A DNA stretch of 64,000 bases from NCBI GenBank assembly GCA_902519695.1, contig CABYKN010000001.1:1-64000 (forward strand). Direction: 5' to 3'. The translations under genes were made by a program, and so were the position numbers. Within the stretch, counting starts at the first letter, position 1. Every line of letters begins with the position of its first letter. This DNA comes from an uncultured Pelagibacteraceae bacterium (GTDB lineage: Bacteria > Pseudomonadota > Alphaproteobacteria > Pelagibacterales > Pelagibacteraceae). The notes below the pieces were generated by a model that was not told the origin of the DNA, did not search any database, and worked only from the letters and a program-made list of their open reading frames with translations. Below, piece after piece: positions 24,559 to 33,226 of this stretch.

Positions 24559-26897
24559 TAAGATTTTACACGTGTTTTTTGAGGATCGTAATGTGGGAAA
24601 CCAACAACTTTAGCAGGTATTCTTTTTTGATGTCCATCAATTTTACCAACTTCAACATTCATACCTATTTCTGAATGACCAACATCAATTCTGCACAAAG
24701 CAATATTTTTATTCAAAGTAGGAGACAAACATCCACTTGTAACTACGCCAACTTGGGATCTTCCAATGTGAACACAATCGCCGTGATTAGCTTTTTCTTT
24801 GCCTACAAGTTCTAATCCAACTAATTTCTTTTGTGGATTTTCTTTTCTCTTAATTAATGCTTCTTTACCGATGAAATCTGCTGTTTTTGTTTTTAAAGGA
24901 ACCGTAAATCCAACACCAGCTTCAAACGGGTCAACTTGGCCGTCAAACTCATTACCAAACAATATTAGACCAGCTTCAATTCTTAATAAATCTAATGCTC
25001 CAAAACCAGCAGGTATTAATCCTTCATCTTTTCCAGCTTCCATGAGCACATCCCAAACCGCTGGTGCATCTGAAGGGTGACACCATATTTCATATCCTAA
25101 CTCGCCTGTGTATCCAGTTCTAGAAACCACTAATGGGATTCCACTAAGTTCTCTTACTCTACAGATTGTAAACCTAAACCATTGTAATTCTGAAATAGAA
25201 GGTTGTGTTGGTGGAGTAAAAATAAACTTTTCTAAAATTTTTCTGCTGTTTGGTCCTTGTAGAGAAATATTATTTATTTGATCAGTAGAGTTTTTAACTA
25301 AAACATTAAACTTTTTCTTCTTTGCTTGTTCTTTTAACCATTCACCTGCGTATTCATCACCACATACCCATCTAAATCCATGGTCACTCATTTTTAACAA
25401 TGTTCCATCATCAAACATAGAACCATTTTCATAACACATCGAAGAATAAACAATTTGTCCAACTGACAATTTTTTAACATTTCTAGTTAAAGTATAGTCC
25501 ATCAATTCTTCTGCATCCGGACCCAATATTTCAAATTTTCTTAAAGAAGATAAATCAATTAAAACCGCTTTTTCTCTACACGCTGTATATTCATTTATTA
25601 CTCCGTGTTTAGTGTAATCATTAGGCAGCCAATATCCTCGAGCATCAACAAAGTTTCTTGTTAACTTAGAAGTTCTTTCATGAAATCCCGTATTTTTTGT
25701 TAGTTTTAATTCTGAGTCTGGTTTCATTCTAAATGCAAAAGATTTCGTAAATTCTCTTTTTTTTTCATAAGTTCTAACAAAAATGTCTGTAGGGTTCCAT
25801 GAATTACATGGATCTATATCACTTGGACAGGCTGATGTTCCGCAGGTTAAATCTTTTAAAGCTCTTAATATTACATAATCTCCAGGTCTAGCAAACGACT
25901 CATCAGAAAGTACAGTATTTAAACCTCCTGCTGAAGTATTAAAAAATAAATTTATAGCGTGCCATCCTTTTTGTCTATTAACCCCAAAATTTTCCATAGC
26001 ACCACTTAAGTTATCTGAGCAATTTGGATGTCCAAAATAACCAGCATCTTCGTAATACTTCGATGTACAAGCAAGATTAAAAGTATCATGTCTACCAACA
26101 GTATCTCTTATTACTTCTACCAAAGGTTCATGGTCTGTATCATAAAATTTTGAATACAATCCTGGTCCTGGAAATGTATTTCCCATAAAGGTCCTAGTTG
26201 TTTGCCAATCTAAACCTTTCTCAATACCTTTACCCAATTTAGCTGTATCAAAAGCAACAAAATCTGAACATTGTCTACCAGTTGGACAAATTATTTGAAT
26301 ATAATCTCCTTCTTTAACTTCAAAAGAAATCGCAGATTGTTTTGCAATATTTTTTTCATCTAGAGGATCAAAAATTGGATCTGGAATTATTCTATGTTCT
26401 TTATAGTCAACAATATTATTTCTTTTAATAAATAAAGTTAATTCTGTAGGAGGATTTTGTTCATGAACCAACATATCATTCCCAGGGGCAGAAAAAATAC
26501 AATAACATTTATCTTTTGAACTAATTTTAATTTTTTCTCCTGGTGAAGTTTCTTTATCAAAAAGGATTGAAGATTTAGACTTTGCAATTTTAAGATTTCT
26601 TTTTTCTAATTGACGCAATGCAATTTTTGAACTTTCTTCTTTTCTATTTAAAATTTTGATTATATCATTTTCTGATTTAGAAGATTTTAAATTTAAAATC
26701 GATGGATCTGAATTTCCATCAGAATTAAAAACAACTATTTCGCAAATTTGATTTCCTTCATTATTAATAATTTCAATTTCATCATCTGGAAAAATCTGAA
26801 CTCCTGTAAGTCCACCACCATTAATTACATATCTTTCAACTCCAGGTGGCAAAACATTTAAACCAGGTTCATTTATTCTTAAATTCTCTTCCAACAT
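24558..26897 (-). CDS. tdm: Trimethylamine N-oxide demethylase
   Basis: A 779-aa two-domain enzyme converting TMAO to dimethylamine and formaldehyde. The N-terminal DUF1989 domain carries Asp212 and Cys277, Cys293 and Cys357. Their spacings (65, 16 and 64 residues) equal those recalled for the zinc-site Asp and Cys residues of Methylocella silvestris Tdm. From about residue 395 a GcvT-type tetrahydrofolate-binding domain follows (YTLTRNVKKLSVGQ, RTGYTGELGYEIW), suggesting the formaldehyde is captured by THF. It is divergent from tmoX across a 140-bp regulatory spacer. No clear ribosome site precedes the ATG. Confidence 0.93.
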   Translation of the reverse strand: MLEENLRINEPGLNVLPPGVERYVINGGGLTGVQIFPDDEIEIINNEGNQICEIVVFNSDGNSDPSILNLKSSKSENDIIKILNRKEESSKIALRQLEKRNLKIAKSKSSILFDKETSPGEKIKISSKDKCYCIFSAPGNDMLVHEQNPPTELTLFIKRNNIVDYKEHRIIPDPIFDPLDEKNIAKQSAISFEVKEGDYIQIICPTGRQCSDFVAFDTAKLGKGIEKGLDWQTTRTFMGNTFPGPGLYSKFYDTDHEPLVEVIRDTVGRHDTFNLACTSKYYEDAGYFGHPNCSDNLSGAMENFGVNRQKGWHAINLFFNTSAGGLNTVLSDESFARPGDYVILRALKDLTCGTSACPSDIDPCNSWNPTDIFVRTYEKKREFTKSFAFRMKPDSELKLTKNTGFHERTSKLTRNFVDARGYWLPNDYTKHGVINEYTACREKAVLIDLSSLRKFEILGPDAEELMDYTLTRNVKKLSVGQIVYSSMCYENGSMFDDGTLLKMSDHGFRWVCGDEYAGEWLKEQAKKKKFNVLVKNSTDQINNISLQGPNSRKILEKFIFTPPTQPSISELQWFRFTICRVRELSGIPLVVSRTGYTGELGYEIWCHPSDAPAVWDVLMEAGKDEGLIPAGFGALDLLRIEAGLILFGNEFDGQVDPFEAGVGFTVPLKTKTADFIGKEALIKRKENPQKKLVGLELVGKEKANHGDCVHIGRSQVGVVTSGCLSPTLNKNIALCRIDVGHSEIGMNVEVGKIDGHQKRIPAKVVGFPHYDPQKTRVKS

Positions 26898-26928
26898 TTT
26901 AAATTAGTGATAATTAGTTTTAAGAATA

Positions 26929-26942
26929 AATCAGTACTGATT
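26929..26942. promoter_or_regulatory. Palindrome in the tdm/tmoX spacer, possible operator
   Basis: AATCAGTACTGATT is a perfect 14-bp palindrome in the divergent spacer, 31 bp from the tdm ATG and 33 bp from the tmoX -35 box. Its centre is GC-containing, unlike the surrounding AT-rich sequence, so chance is less likely. It is a candidate operator for both transcripts. Confidence 0.5.
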
Positions 26943-26975
26943 AATTGTATATATAAATTTTAGTATCAACTTTTG

Positions 26976-27004
26976 TTGACTGTTCTATTAATTTTAAGGA
27001 TAAT
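26976..27004 (+). promoter_or_regulatory. Sigma-70 promoter of tmoX
   Basis: TTGACT (26976-26981) and GATAAT (26999-27004) are separated by exactly 17 bases and match the -35 and -10 consensus at five of six positions each. The predicted start is about 27 bases before the tmoX ATG, leaving room for the AGAGGAG ribosome site at 27025-27031. This is the clearest promoter in the window. Confidence 0.7.
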
Positions 27005-27037
27005 TAAAAACTTAATATATTAAGAGAGGAGAAATAA

Positions 27038-27991
27038 ATGAAGAAAATACTATCATTACTATCAGCTATAGTAATTTCATTAGTAAGTTTTGCAGGAATT
27101 TCAAACGCAGCAGATAGTAAAAAACCTATAGTAATCCCAACTCACAACTGGTCAAGCCAAATTGTTATGGCTTATGTTATTGGTGGGATTTTTGAAAGTA
27201 TGGGTAATAATGTTAAATATGTAAATGCTGATTCACAAGCAGTTTACGAGTCTATAAGAATAGGTGACGTGACTTTATCTCATGAAGTGTGGGAGTCTGC
27301 TTTCGGTAAGTCATTTACAACAGCTTTAGACAAAGGTGGTTTGTTGGACTGGGGTGATCATGAAGCAAGAACACTTGAGGATATGGGATATCCAAACTGG
27401 GTTGTTGAAAAAGGTCTATGCCCTGGTCTACCAGATTGGACAGCTCTAAAAAATCCAGACTGTGCAAAAAACTTTACAACACCTGACTCTCCAGATGGAA
27501 AAGGAAGAATGTTGGAAGGTCCTCAGACTTGGCATGGTGACTTAATCCCTCAAAGGATTGATGCTCTAGGCTTAGGAGATTTATGGTGGGTTAAGTTTGC
27601 TGGAGGTGCTGATGCACTTTGGGCAGAGTTAGCAGCTGCTGAAAAAGAAGGAAGAGGAACTATAATTTTCAACTGGACACCAAATTTTACTGATGGTGCA
27701 GGTTTTACATTTATCGATTTTCCTCCATACACAGCAGGCTGTAGACCAGCTGATGGCGGTGATGGAAAATGTGGTTCTCCAGATGGTTATTTGAAAAAAG
27801 CAGTTCACGAGGATTTTCCAAAAACCCATCCAAAAGCTGCTAAGGTATTCAAAAAACTTTCATTTTCTACAAGTCAAATTGGTGCAATGGCGGCATTGGT
27901 TGACGTTGATAAAATGACTCATGAGGATGCAGCTAAAAAATGGTTAGCCGATAACAAAAAAGTGTGGGAAGAATTTACACACGATCATTAA
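27038..27991 (+). CDS. tmoX: TMAO-binding periplasmic protein of the TmoXWV ABC transporter
   Basis: A 317-aa OpuAC-type substrate-binding protein with a signal peptide (residues 1-24, cleavage after SNA). It is rich in tryptophans expected to form an aromatic cage for a quaternary or N-oxide amine (HNWSS, HEVWESAFG, LWWVKFAGG, FNWTPNF). OpuAC proteins bind glycine betaine, choline or TMAO. Assignment to TMAO rests on the divergent tdm and downstream tmoWV. It has its own strong promoter and ribosome site and is followed by a strong terminator, so it should be made in excess over the membrane components, from which it is separated by two unrelated genes. Confidence 0.85.
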   Translation: MKKILSLLSAIVISLVSFAGISNAADSKKPIVIPTHNWSSQIVMAYVIGGIFESMGNNVKYVNADSQAVYESIRIGDVTLSHEVWESAFGKSFTTALDKGGLLDWGDHEARTLEDMGYPNWVVEKGLCPGLPDWTALKNPDCAKNFTTPDSPDGKGRMLEGPQTWHGDLIPQRIDALGLGDLWWVKFAGGADALWAELAAAEKEGRGTIIFNWTPNFTDGAGFTFIDFPPYTAGCRPADGGDGKCGSPDGYLKKAVHEDFPKTHPKAAKVFKKLSFSTSQIGAMAALVDVDKMTHEDAAKKWLADNKKVWEEFTHDH

Positions 27992-28019
27992 GGCTAATAA
28001 TTAACAACTTATATAAATC

Positions 28020-28051
28020 TCCCCCAACTCTGTTGGGGGGGATTTTTTTTT
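28020..28051 (+). terminator. Rho-independent terminator after tmoX
   Basis: A GC-rich stem (TCCCCCAAC pairing with GTTGGGGGGA, loop TCT) is followed by a run of nine T. It is the strongest terminator in the window and lies 28 bp after the tmoX stop. Confidence 0.92.
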
Positions 28052-28076
28052 AAAAGAAATTGTGTAGAATACATTA

Positions 28077-28454
28077 ATGATAAAATACCTTGTTTTAATA
28101 TTTTTTAGTTTATTTTTAATTACAAATGCAAACGCAAGAAGCACAGGATGCAAAGAAGGTAATTGCGAAAATGGTTATGGCAAATGGGTTTATACAGATA
28201 AAACAACTTATGAAGGTGAATGGGTTGATACAAAAAAAAATGGCCAAGGTGTAGAAACATGGCCTAATGGATATATATATAAAGGTGAATTTAAAAACAG
28301 CGTTTGGAGTGGAATGGGAACTTTAACTTTTCCAGATGGCTCTACATATGAGGGTGAGTGGTTAAATGGATTTATGAATGGCGAAGGAACATTTACTTGG
28401 GCAAATGGAGAGCAAAAAAAAGGAATTTGGCAAAATGGTAAATTACAAGATTAA
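28077..28454 (+). CDS. Secreted MORN-repeat protein
   Basis: A 125-aa protein with a signal peptide (residues 1-20, ending ANA) followed by about four MORN repeats, visible as YEGEWVDTKKNGQG, YKGEFKNSVWSGMG, YEGEWLNGFMNGEG and a final degenerate GIWQNGKLQ. Two cysteines (Cys24 and Cys29) precede the repeats. MORN repeats form extended beta sheets, and their bacterial roles are mostly unknown. It follows the tmoX terminator and its stop overlaps the next ATG by 1 base, pairing it with the membrane protein at 28454. Confidence 0.8.
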   Translation: MIKYLVLIFFSLFLITNANARSTGCKEGNCENGYGKWVYTDKTTYEGEWVDTKKNGQGVETWPNGYIYKGEFKNSVWSGMGTLTFPDGSTYEGEWLNGFMNGEGTFTWANGEQKKGIWQNGKLQD

Positions 28455-29005
28455 TGTCTAGCGATAATTCAATTAAAACAATTAAAAAACTACCAGAAAC
28501 AGCAAAACAATTTATTGGACTTATATTTTTAACATTAGTTATCATTTTATCTTTTGCAATTTTAAATAAAATATTTGGAGAGGGAGATGAATTAGTCAGG
28601 AAAATGAAATTAGAAGAAGAAAGAATTGCGAACGAAAGAAAGCTAAGCGCATTAATTTCAAAACTCCCATCAGGTATACTGGTCACCTTTGATGGTACTG
28701 AGCATTACAAATTATCTGATGAACTTTATGAAGGTGTATGTAATGCTACAAAACTTATTCCTCAAAGAGCTATAATGGGTGCTAATTTTCTCAATTTTAG
28801 AGCTCATGAGCTTTACACAATTAATGGAAACAAGATTGATGATACATATGTAAAATGGGATGCTGAAAAAAAAAAATGTTATGCAGGTTTTACTGTTAGT
28901 GGAAATAACGTAGGAGTGGATGAAACAATTACAATAAGCGGTGAAGCATTAAGTTTTTTAAGCACTGGAATAGATACAAGGGTTTATTTTATTAAAAATT
29001 TCTGA
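28454..29005 (+). CDS. Single-pass membrane protein of unknown function
   Basis: A 183-aa protein with a short cytoplasmic N-terminus, one transmembrane helix at about residues 20-41, a charged helical segment (DELVRKMKLEEERIANERK, about 47-65) and a C-terminal globular part presumably in the periplasm. No family is recognised. Overlap with the MORN gene (1 base) implies that the two proteins work together. They occupy the space between tmoX and tmoW, but nothing links them to TMAO. Confidence 0.75.
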   Translation: MSSDNSIKTIKKLPETAKQFIGLIFLTLVIILSFAILNKIFGEGDELVRKMKLEEERIANERKLSALISKLPSGILVTFDGTEHYKLSDELYEGVCNATKLIPQRAIMGANFLNFRAHELYTINGNKIDDTYVKWDAEKKKCYAGFTVSGNNVGVDETITISGEALSFLSTGIDTRVYFIKNF

Positions 29006-29069
29006 TGAAAAATAGCATCAATTATATTGATTTTAATTTAATTAATTTTCGTATACCTTCTTAATAATT

Positions 29070-30101
29070 ATGTCTGAAGCAGTGATTAAGTGCGATGGAG
29101 TTTATAAAATTTTTGGTGAAAATGCTAAAAAAATGCTTCAAGACTCGAATGGCAATGTTGATGCTAAAACATTTCAAGAAAATGGTTGTATAGTAGGTGT
29201 TAACAACGCTTCCTTTGAGGTAGAAAAAGGAGAAATGCTTGTTGTGATGGGTTTATCTGGATCGGGTAAGTCAACTTTACTAAGGTGTATATCAAGATTA
29301 ACAGATGCAACGGGTGGAAAAATTTTCATTGAGGGTCAAGATTTATTAAATTTAAATAATAAAGAATTAATAGAGCTTAGAAGAAATAAAATGGGGATGG
29401 TTTTCCAAAGCTTTGCTCTTCTTCCACACAAAACTGTTGTAGAAAATATAGCATTTCCTCTTCAAATCAAAGGTATCAAAACTGAGGAAAGCATTAATAA
29501 AGCAATGGAGATGGTTAAATTAGTTGGACTTGATGGAAGAGAAAATTATTTTCCAAGAGAACTTTCAGGTGGACAACAACAAAGAGTGGGTATTGCAAGA
29601 TCTCTAGCAGTTGAACCTGATATATGGTTTTTAGATGAACCTTTTTCTGCTTTAGATCCTTTAATTAGAAAAGAAATGCAAGATGAATTTTTAAGACTTC
29701 AAGAAAAATTACAAAAAACAATTATGTTTATTACTCATGATTTTGATGAAGCATTAAAACTTGCTGATCGAATTGCAATTATGAAAGATGGTATAATTGA
29801 ACAACTAGATACACCTGCAAATATAGTTTTAAACCCAGCCACAGAATATGTAAGAAAATTTACTGAAGAAGTACCTAGAGAAAAAGTTTTATTAATTGAA
29901 GATGTAATGGATGAATCTATATCTAATAATTTAGGTGATGTTAAAGTTTCAAAAGATGAAATCATAGAAAATGTTGCAGAAAAAATATTAACGCAAGAAA
30001 AATCTGTAGCAGTTATAGATGAAAATAATAAAACCGTTGGTGCAATCAACCCGACAAAAATAATAAATACTGTCTTTGGCGGAAGAAAGAACGGAAAATA
30101 A
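29070..30101 (+). CDS. tmoW: TMAO ABC transporter ATP-binding protein
   Basis: A 343-aa ABC ATPase of the ProV/OpuA quaternary-amine group. Walker A GLSGSGKST lies at residues 61-69, the signature LSGGQQQRVGIAR near 165-177 and Walker B WFLDEPFSALDP after it. The N-terminus carries the QAT-family extension ahead of the core, and residues about 275-343 form a degenerate CBS-like tail as in ProV-type regulators. It is followed after 3 bp by the double permease and would energise TMAO uptake together with TmoX. Confidence 0.88.
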   Translation: MSEAVIKCDGVYKIFGENAKKMLQDSNGNVDAKTFQENGCIVGVNNASFEVEKGEMLVVMGLSGSGKSTLLRCISRLTDATGGKIFIEGQDLLNLNNKELIELRRNKMGMVFQSFALLPHKTVVENIAFPLQIKGIKTEESINKAMEMVKLVGLDGRENYFPRELSGGQQQRVGIARSLAVEPDIWFLDEPFSALDPLIRKEMQDEFLRLQEKLQKTIMFITHDFDEALKLADRIAIMKDGIIEQLDTPANIVLNPATEYVRKFTEEVPREKVLLIEDVMDESISNNLGDVKVSKDEIIENVAEKILTQEKSVAVIDENNKTVGAINPTKIINTVFGGRKNGK

Positions 30102-30104
30102 ATT

Positions 30105-32258
30105 ATGGAATTTTTAAAAAAATATCCAAAAATATTTCAGTGGTTATTTCTATTAATTGTTTTCTTTGCTCTTTGTTTTGCTATTGATGTTCCAGAAACA
30201 TATAAATTCATTAGAGGCCAAGCTGAATTCGTAAAAGACCCTAATCAAAGTAGTTATATATTTTTAGGCAAAGAAGTAAGATATTACGCCTTTGATGTTT
30301 TCTGGCGTCTTCCTCCATTACTTGGATGGTTACCAATATGGATAAATGACTCCTTGTTTTTCTTAATGAATGAGTGGATGCCAATGGAGTTTTGGAATGA
30401 GGACACTCAAGAATTTAAAACCAGACCAATAGTTTTGCAAATTAGCAGAAATTTAACAGCTTTTATGACCTTTTTAATAGAATTAATTAGAGAAATTCTA
30501 TTAGGTGGACTTGAAACAATTGTTGCCTTTACAAGTTGGGACTGGATTGATGCGAACCCTTGGGCAGAGTTACCAGGTCTACCTTGGACAATAGTTGCTG
30601 CTGGTTTTGCAATACTTGCTTATAAATTAAGTGGTATTGGACTCGCATTATTTGCCGGTTTAACAATGGTTTACATTTCTATATTTGGACAATGGAAACC
30701 ATCGATGCAAACACTCTCTTTTATTTTAGTTGCTGCGCCTCTATCTTTTATATTTGGGTTAAGTTTAGGTATTGCAGCTTATAAAAGTAAACGTGTAGAA
30801 AAAGCTCTATATCCAATTCTATTAGTTATGCAAACAATGCCACAATATGCAGTATTAGTTCCTGCGCTTGTTCTTTTTGGAGTCGGTGACCATGCTGCAG
30901 TAATTATAACTATGGTTGTTGCTGTACCACCAATGATATTACTTACTTTACTAGGATTGAGAGCTATTCCTCCAGAAGTAATTGAAGCTGGAAGAATGAG
31001 TGGTTGTAATAATTGGCAACTAATGTCTAAAGTGTTAATTCCAACGGCCAGAAGGGATATTTTAATTGGCGTAAACCAAGTTATCATGGTGTGCTTTTCT
31101 ATGGCTGTTATTTCAGCCTTCATTGGAGCGAAAGGCTTAGGCTTCAATCTATTGTTAGCACTAAATCAGCTTAATATCGGATTAGCATTAGAAGCTGGTC
31201 TTTGTATTAGTCTAATTGCAATTTTATTAGATAAAATGTCATTAGCATGGGCAAACAAGCAAGTTGATTATTTTGGTAATTTAAATTTTTTTCAAAGAAA
31301 TAAAAATTTATTATTTTTTAGTATTACGGTCGTAATTGGAATTTTACTTGCTTATTTTGGATCTGTCTATTTTAAAGATGGTTACAATTATTTATTTGAA
31401 GTGCCACACAACAAAGGAATATCAACTGCTGATTTTTGGAACAAAGGTGTCGATTGGATTTTTGATACCTTCTTTGTTTATATAAAAGCATTCAATACAT
31501 GGTTAATTCAAGAAGTGTTACAACCAATGAGGGCTTTGTATTTAAGGATGCCAGCTGTTGCTACATTAGTTTTAGTTGTTGGTGCTGGTTATTTAATTGG
31601 TGGAATTAGATCTGCATTAGTAGTTTGTGGTTTGACATTATTCATAGCTCTAAGCCCATGGTGGGATAGAGCCTTAGTAACGGCTTACATGGCAACATTT
31701 GGGGTAATTGTCTCTTGTATAATTGGTTTTACGGTTGGCACATTATGTTTTCAAAATAAACATTCCGCAAAATTTATGTTAGGGGTATGTGATATATTTC
31801 AAACATTTCCATCTTTTGTTTATCTTATTCCTGTTATGATGCTTTTTGGAATAACTGACACTTCTGTTCTTATTGCTGTCATTGTTTATGCAACTATACC
31901 AGCAACAAGATATACAATTGAAGGGCTTAGAAGTGTTCCAGCAGGTTTACATGATGCAGCGACGATGTCTGGTGTAAATAAATTTCAAAGATTAACAAAA
32001 ATTGAATTTCCTTTAGCATTCCCTCATATGATGCTTGGTATAAATCAAACAATAGTTTTTGCATTATTTATGGTAATTATAGGGGCGTTTATCGGTACAG
32101 AAGATTTGGGACAATATATCTTAAAAGCTTTATCAGATAAAAATGGTGCTGGTATTGGTTTAACTTTGGGTATTTGTGTAGCGTTTATAGGTTTAATCTT
32201 TGACAATTTGATAAGAACTTGGGTAGAAAAAAGAAAAAAACATCTAGGAATTGCTTAA
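30105..32258 (+). CDS. tmoV: TMAO ABC transporter permease (tandem duplicated)
   Basis: A 717-aa inner-membrane protein containing two ProW-type permease domains in one chain. Each has the coupling-helix motif: LRAIPPEVIEAGRMSGCNNWQLMSKVLIP near residues 285-315 and LRSVPAGLHDAATMSGVNKFQRLTKIEFP near 605-635. Around 14 or more hydrophobic segments are apparent. ProW-like systems normally use a homodimer of a ~300-aa permease; here both halves are fused, so one TmoV plus two TmoW would form the transporter. It sits between tmoW and the GpsA-like gene with 3- and 6-bp gaps. Confidence 0.87.
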   Translation: MEFLKKYPKIFQWLFLLIVFFALCFAIDVPETYKFIRGQAEFVKDPNQSSYIFLGKEVRYYAFDVFWRLPPLLGWLPIWINDSLFFLMNEWMPMEFWNEDTQEFKTRPIVLQISRNLTAFMTFLIELIREILLGGLETIVAFTSWDWIDANPWAELPGLPWTIVAAGFAILAYKLSGIGLALFAGLTMVYISIFGQWKPSMQTLSFILVAAPLSFIFGLSLGIAAYKSKRVEKALYPILLVMQTMPQYAVLVPALVLFGVGDHAAVIITMVVAVPPMILLTLLGLRAIPPEVIEAGRMSGCNNWQLMSKVLIPTARRDILIGVNQVIMVCFSMAVISAFIGAKGLGFNLLLALNQLNIGLALEAGLCISLIAILLDKMSLAWANKQVDYFGNLNFFQRNKNLLFFSITVVIGILLAYFGSVYFKDGYNYLFEVPHNKGISTADFWNKGVDWIFDTFFVYIKAFNTWLIQEVLQPMRALYLRMPAVATLVLVVGAGYLIGGIRSALVVCGLTLFIALSPWWDRALVTAYMATFGVIVSCIIGFTVGTLCFQNKHSAKFMLGVCDIFQTFPSFVYLIPVMMLFGITDTSVLIAVIVYATIPATRYTIEGLRSVPAGLHDAATMSGVNKFQRLTKIEFPLAFPHMMLGINQTIVFALFMVIIGAFIGTEDLGQYILKALSDKNGAGIGLTLGICVAFIGLIFDNLIRTWVEKRKKHLGIA

Positions 32259-32264
32259 GCTTAA

Positions 32265-33224
32265 ATGAAAAAAATTTTAATAATAGGCGGTGGCGCAATG
32301 GGATCTGCTTTTACTTTTCCATGTATAGATAATAAAAATGAAGTAACTATCACAGAGCCTTATAATAAAACTTTTATTAAAAATTTATCTTCAAAAAAGA
32401 AATATCATTCTAGTTTGAAAATAAATTTACCAAACAAACTAAAATACAAAAAATATTCGACTCATTTGTTAAATAATAAATATGATTTAGTCGTTGTTGC
32501 GTTAAGTTTATCAGGAATAAATTTTATTAGTGAAGAATTTAAAAAATCAAATATCAAAAGTCCAATTCTTATTCTTACAAAAGGTTTAAAGTATGAGAAA
32601 AAAAAACAGAAAATTTTTACTATCTCAGAGGATATAAAGAAAACTAATAAAAATTTAAATGTTTCAGTTCTAAAAGGACCTTGCTTAGCAAAAGAACTTT
32701 CAAATAAAAAACAAACAAGTGTAATTGTTGCTAATAAAAATATCAAAACCGCAAAAAAAATTTGTAATATGATAACTACAAAATACTATTTAACCGAAAC
32801 TTCGAAAGATGTTATTGGAGTTGAGATCTGTTCTTCAATTAAAAATATTTATTCAATGATTATCGGGGCTGGAGATAGTTTAAATATGTCTTCAAGTTTA
32901 TTCAAAAAATCCTTAAATGAGATGATATATATTACTAAATATTTTAAAGGAAAAATTGAGACTGCTCTTGGATTGGCTGGAGTAGGAGATCTATACGTCA
33001 GTGCTGCTGGAGGTAGAAATAGTAAAATGGGAGTTTATTTAGGGCAAGGATATACATTTAACAATGCTAAAAGAAAATTTATGCCAAATGAAACTGTAGA
33101 GGGAGAGCAACTTGCAAGAGAAATTGCTCCATTTGTAATAAAAAAAATTCAACAAAAAAAAATCCCTTTGATGACAAAATTAATTAAATCTATAATTAAT
33201 AACAAAAAATTAATATTAAATTAA
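32265..33224 (+). CDS. GpsA-like glycerol-3-phosphate dehydrogenase
   Basis: A 319-aa Rossmann-fold dehydrogenase. The N-terminal GGGAMGSAF binds NAD(P), ILTKGL and VLKGPCLAKEL are GpsA-type segments, the catalytic lysine is expected in EICSSIKNIYSMIIGAGD, and GLAGVGDLYVSAAGGRNSKMG is the family's C-terminal signature. The canonical enzyme interconverts dihydroxyacetone phosphate and sn-glycerol 3-phosphate. It begins 6 bp after tmoV and ends 2 bp before the sugar-type ABC ATPase, so it may belong with the glycoside system downstream. A housekeeping gpsA for phospholipids, or a related hydroxy-acid substrate, are alternatives. Confidence 0.75.
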   Translation: MKKILIIGGGAMGSAFTFPCIDNKNEVTITEPYNKTFIKNLSSKKKYHSSLKINLPNKLKYKKYSTHLLNNKYDLVVVALSLSGINFISEEFKKSNIKSPILILTKGLKYEKKKQKIFTISEDIKKTNKNLNVSVLKGPCLAKELSNKKQTSVIVANKNIKTAKKICNMITTKYYLTETSKDVIGVEICSSIKNIYSMIIGAGDSLNMSSSLFKKSLNEMIYITKYFKGKIETALGLAGVGDLYVSAAGGRNSKMGVYLGQGYTFNNAKRKFMPNETVEGEQLAREIAPFVIKKIQQKKIPLMTKLIKSIINNKKLILN

Positions 33225-33226
33225 AA

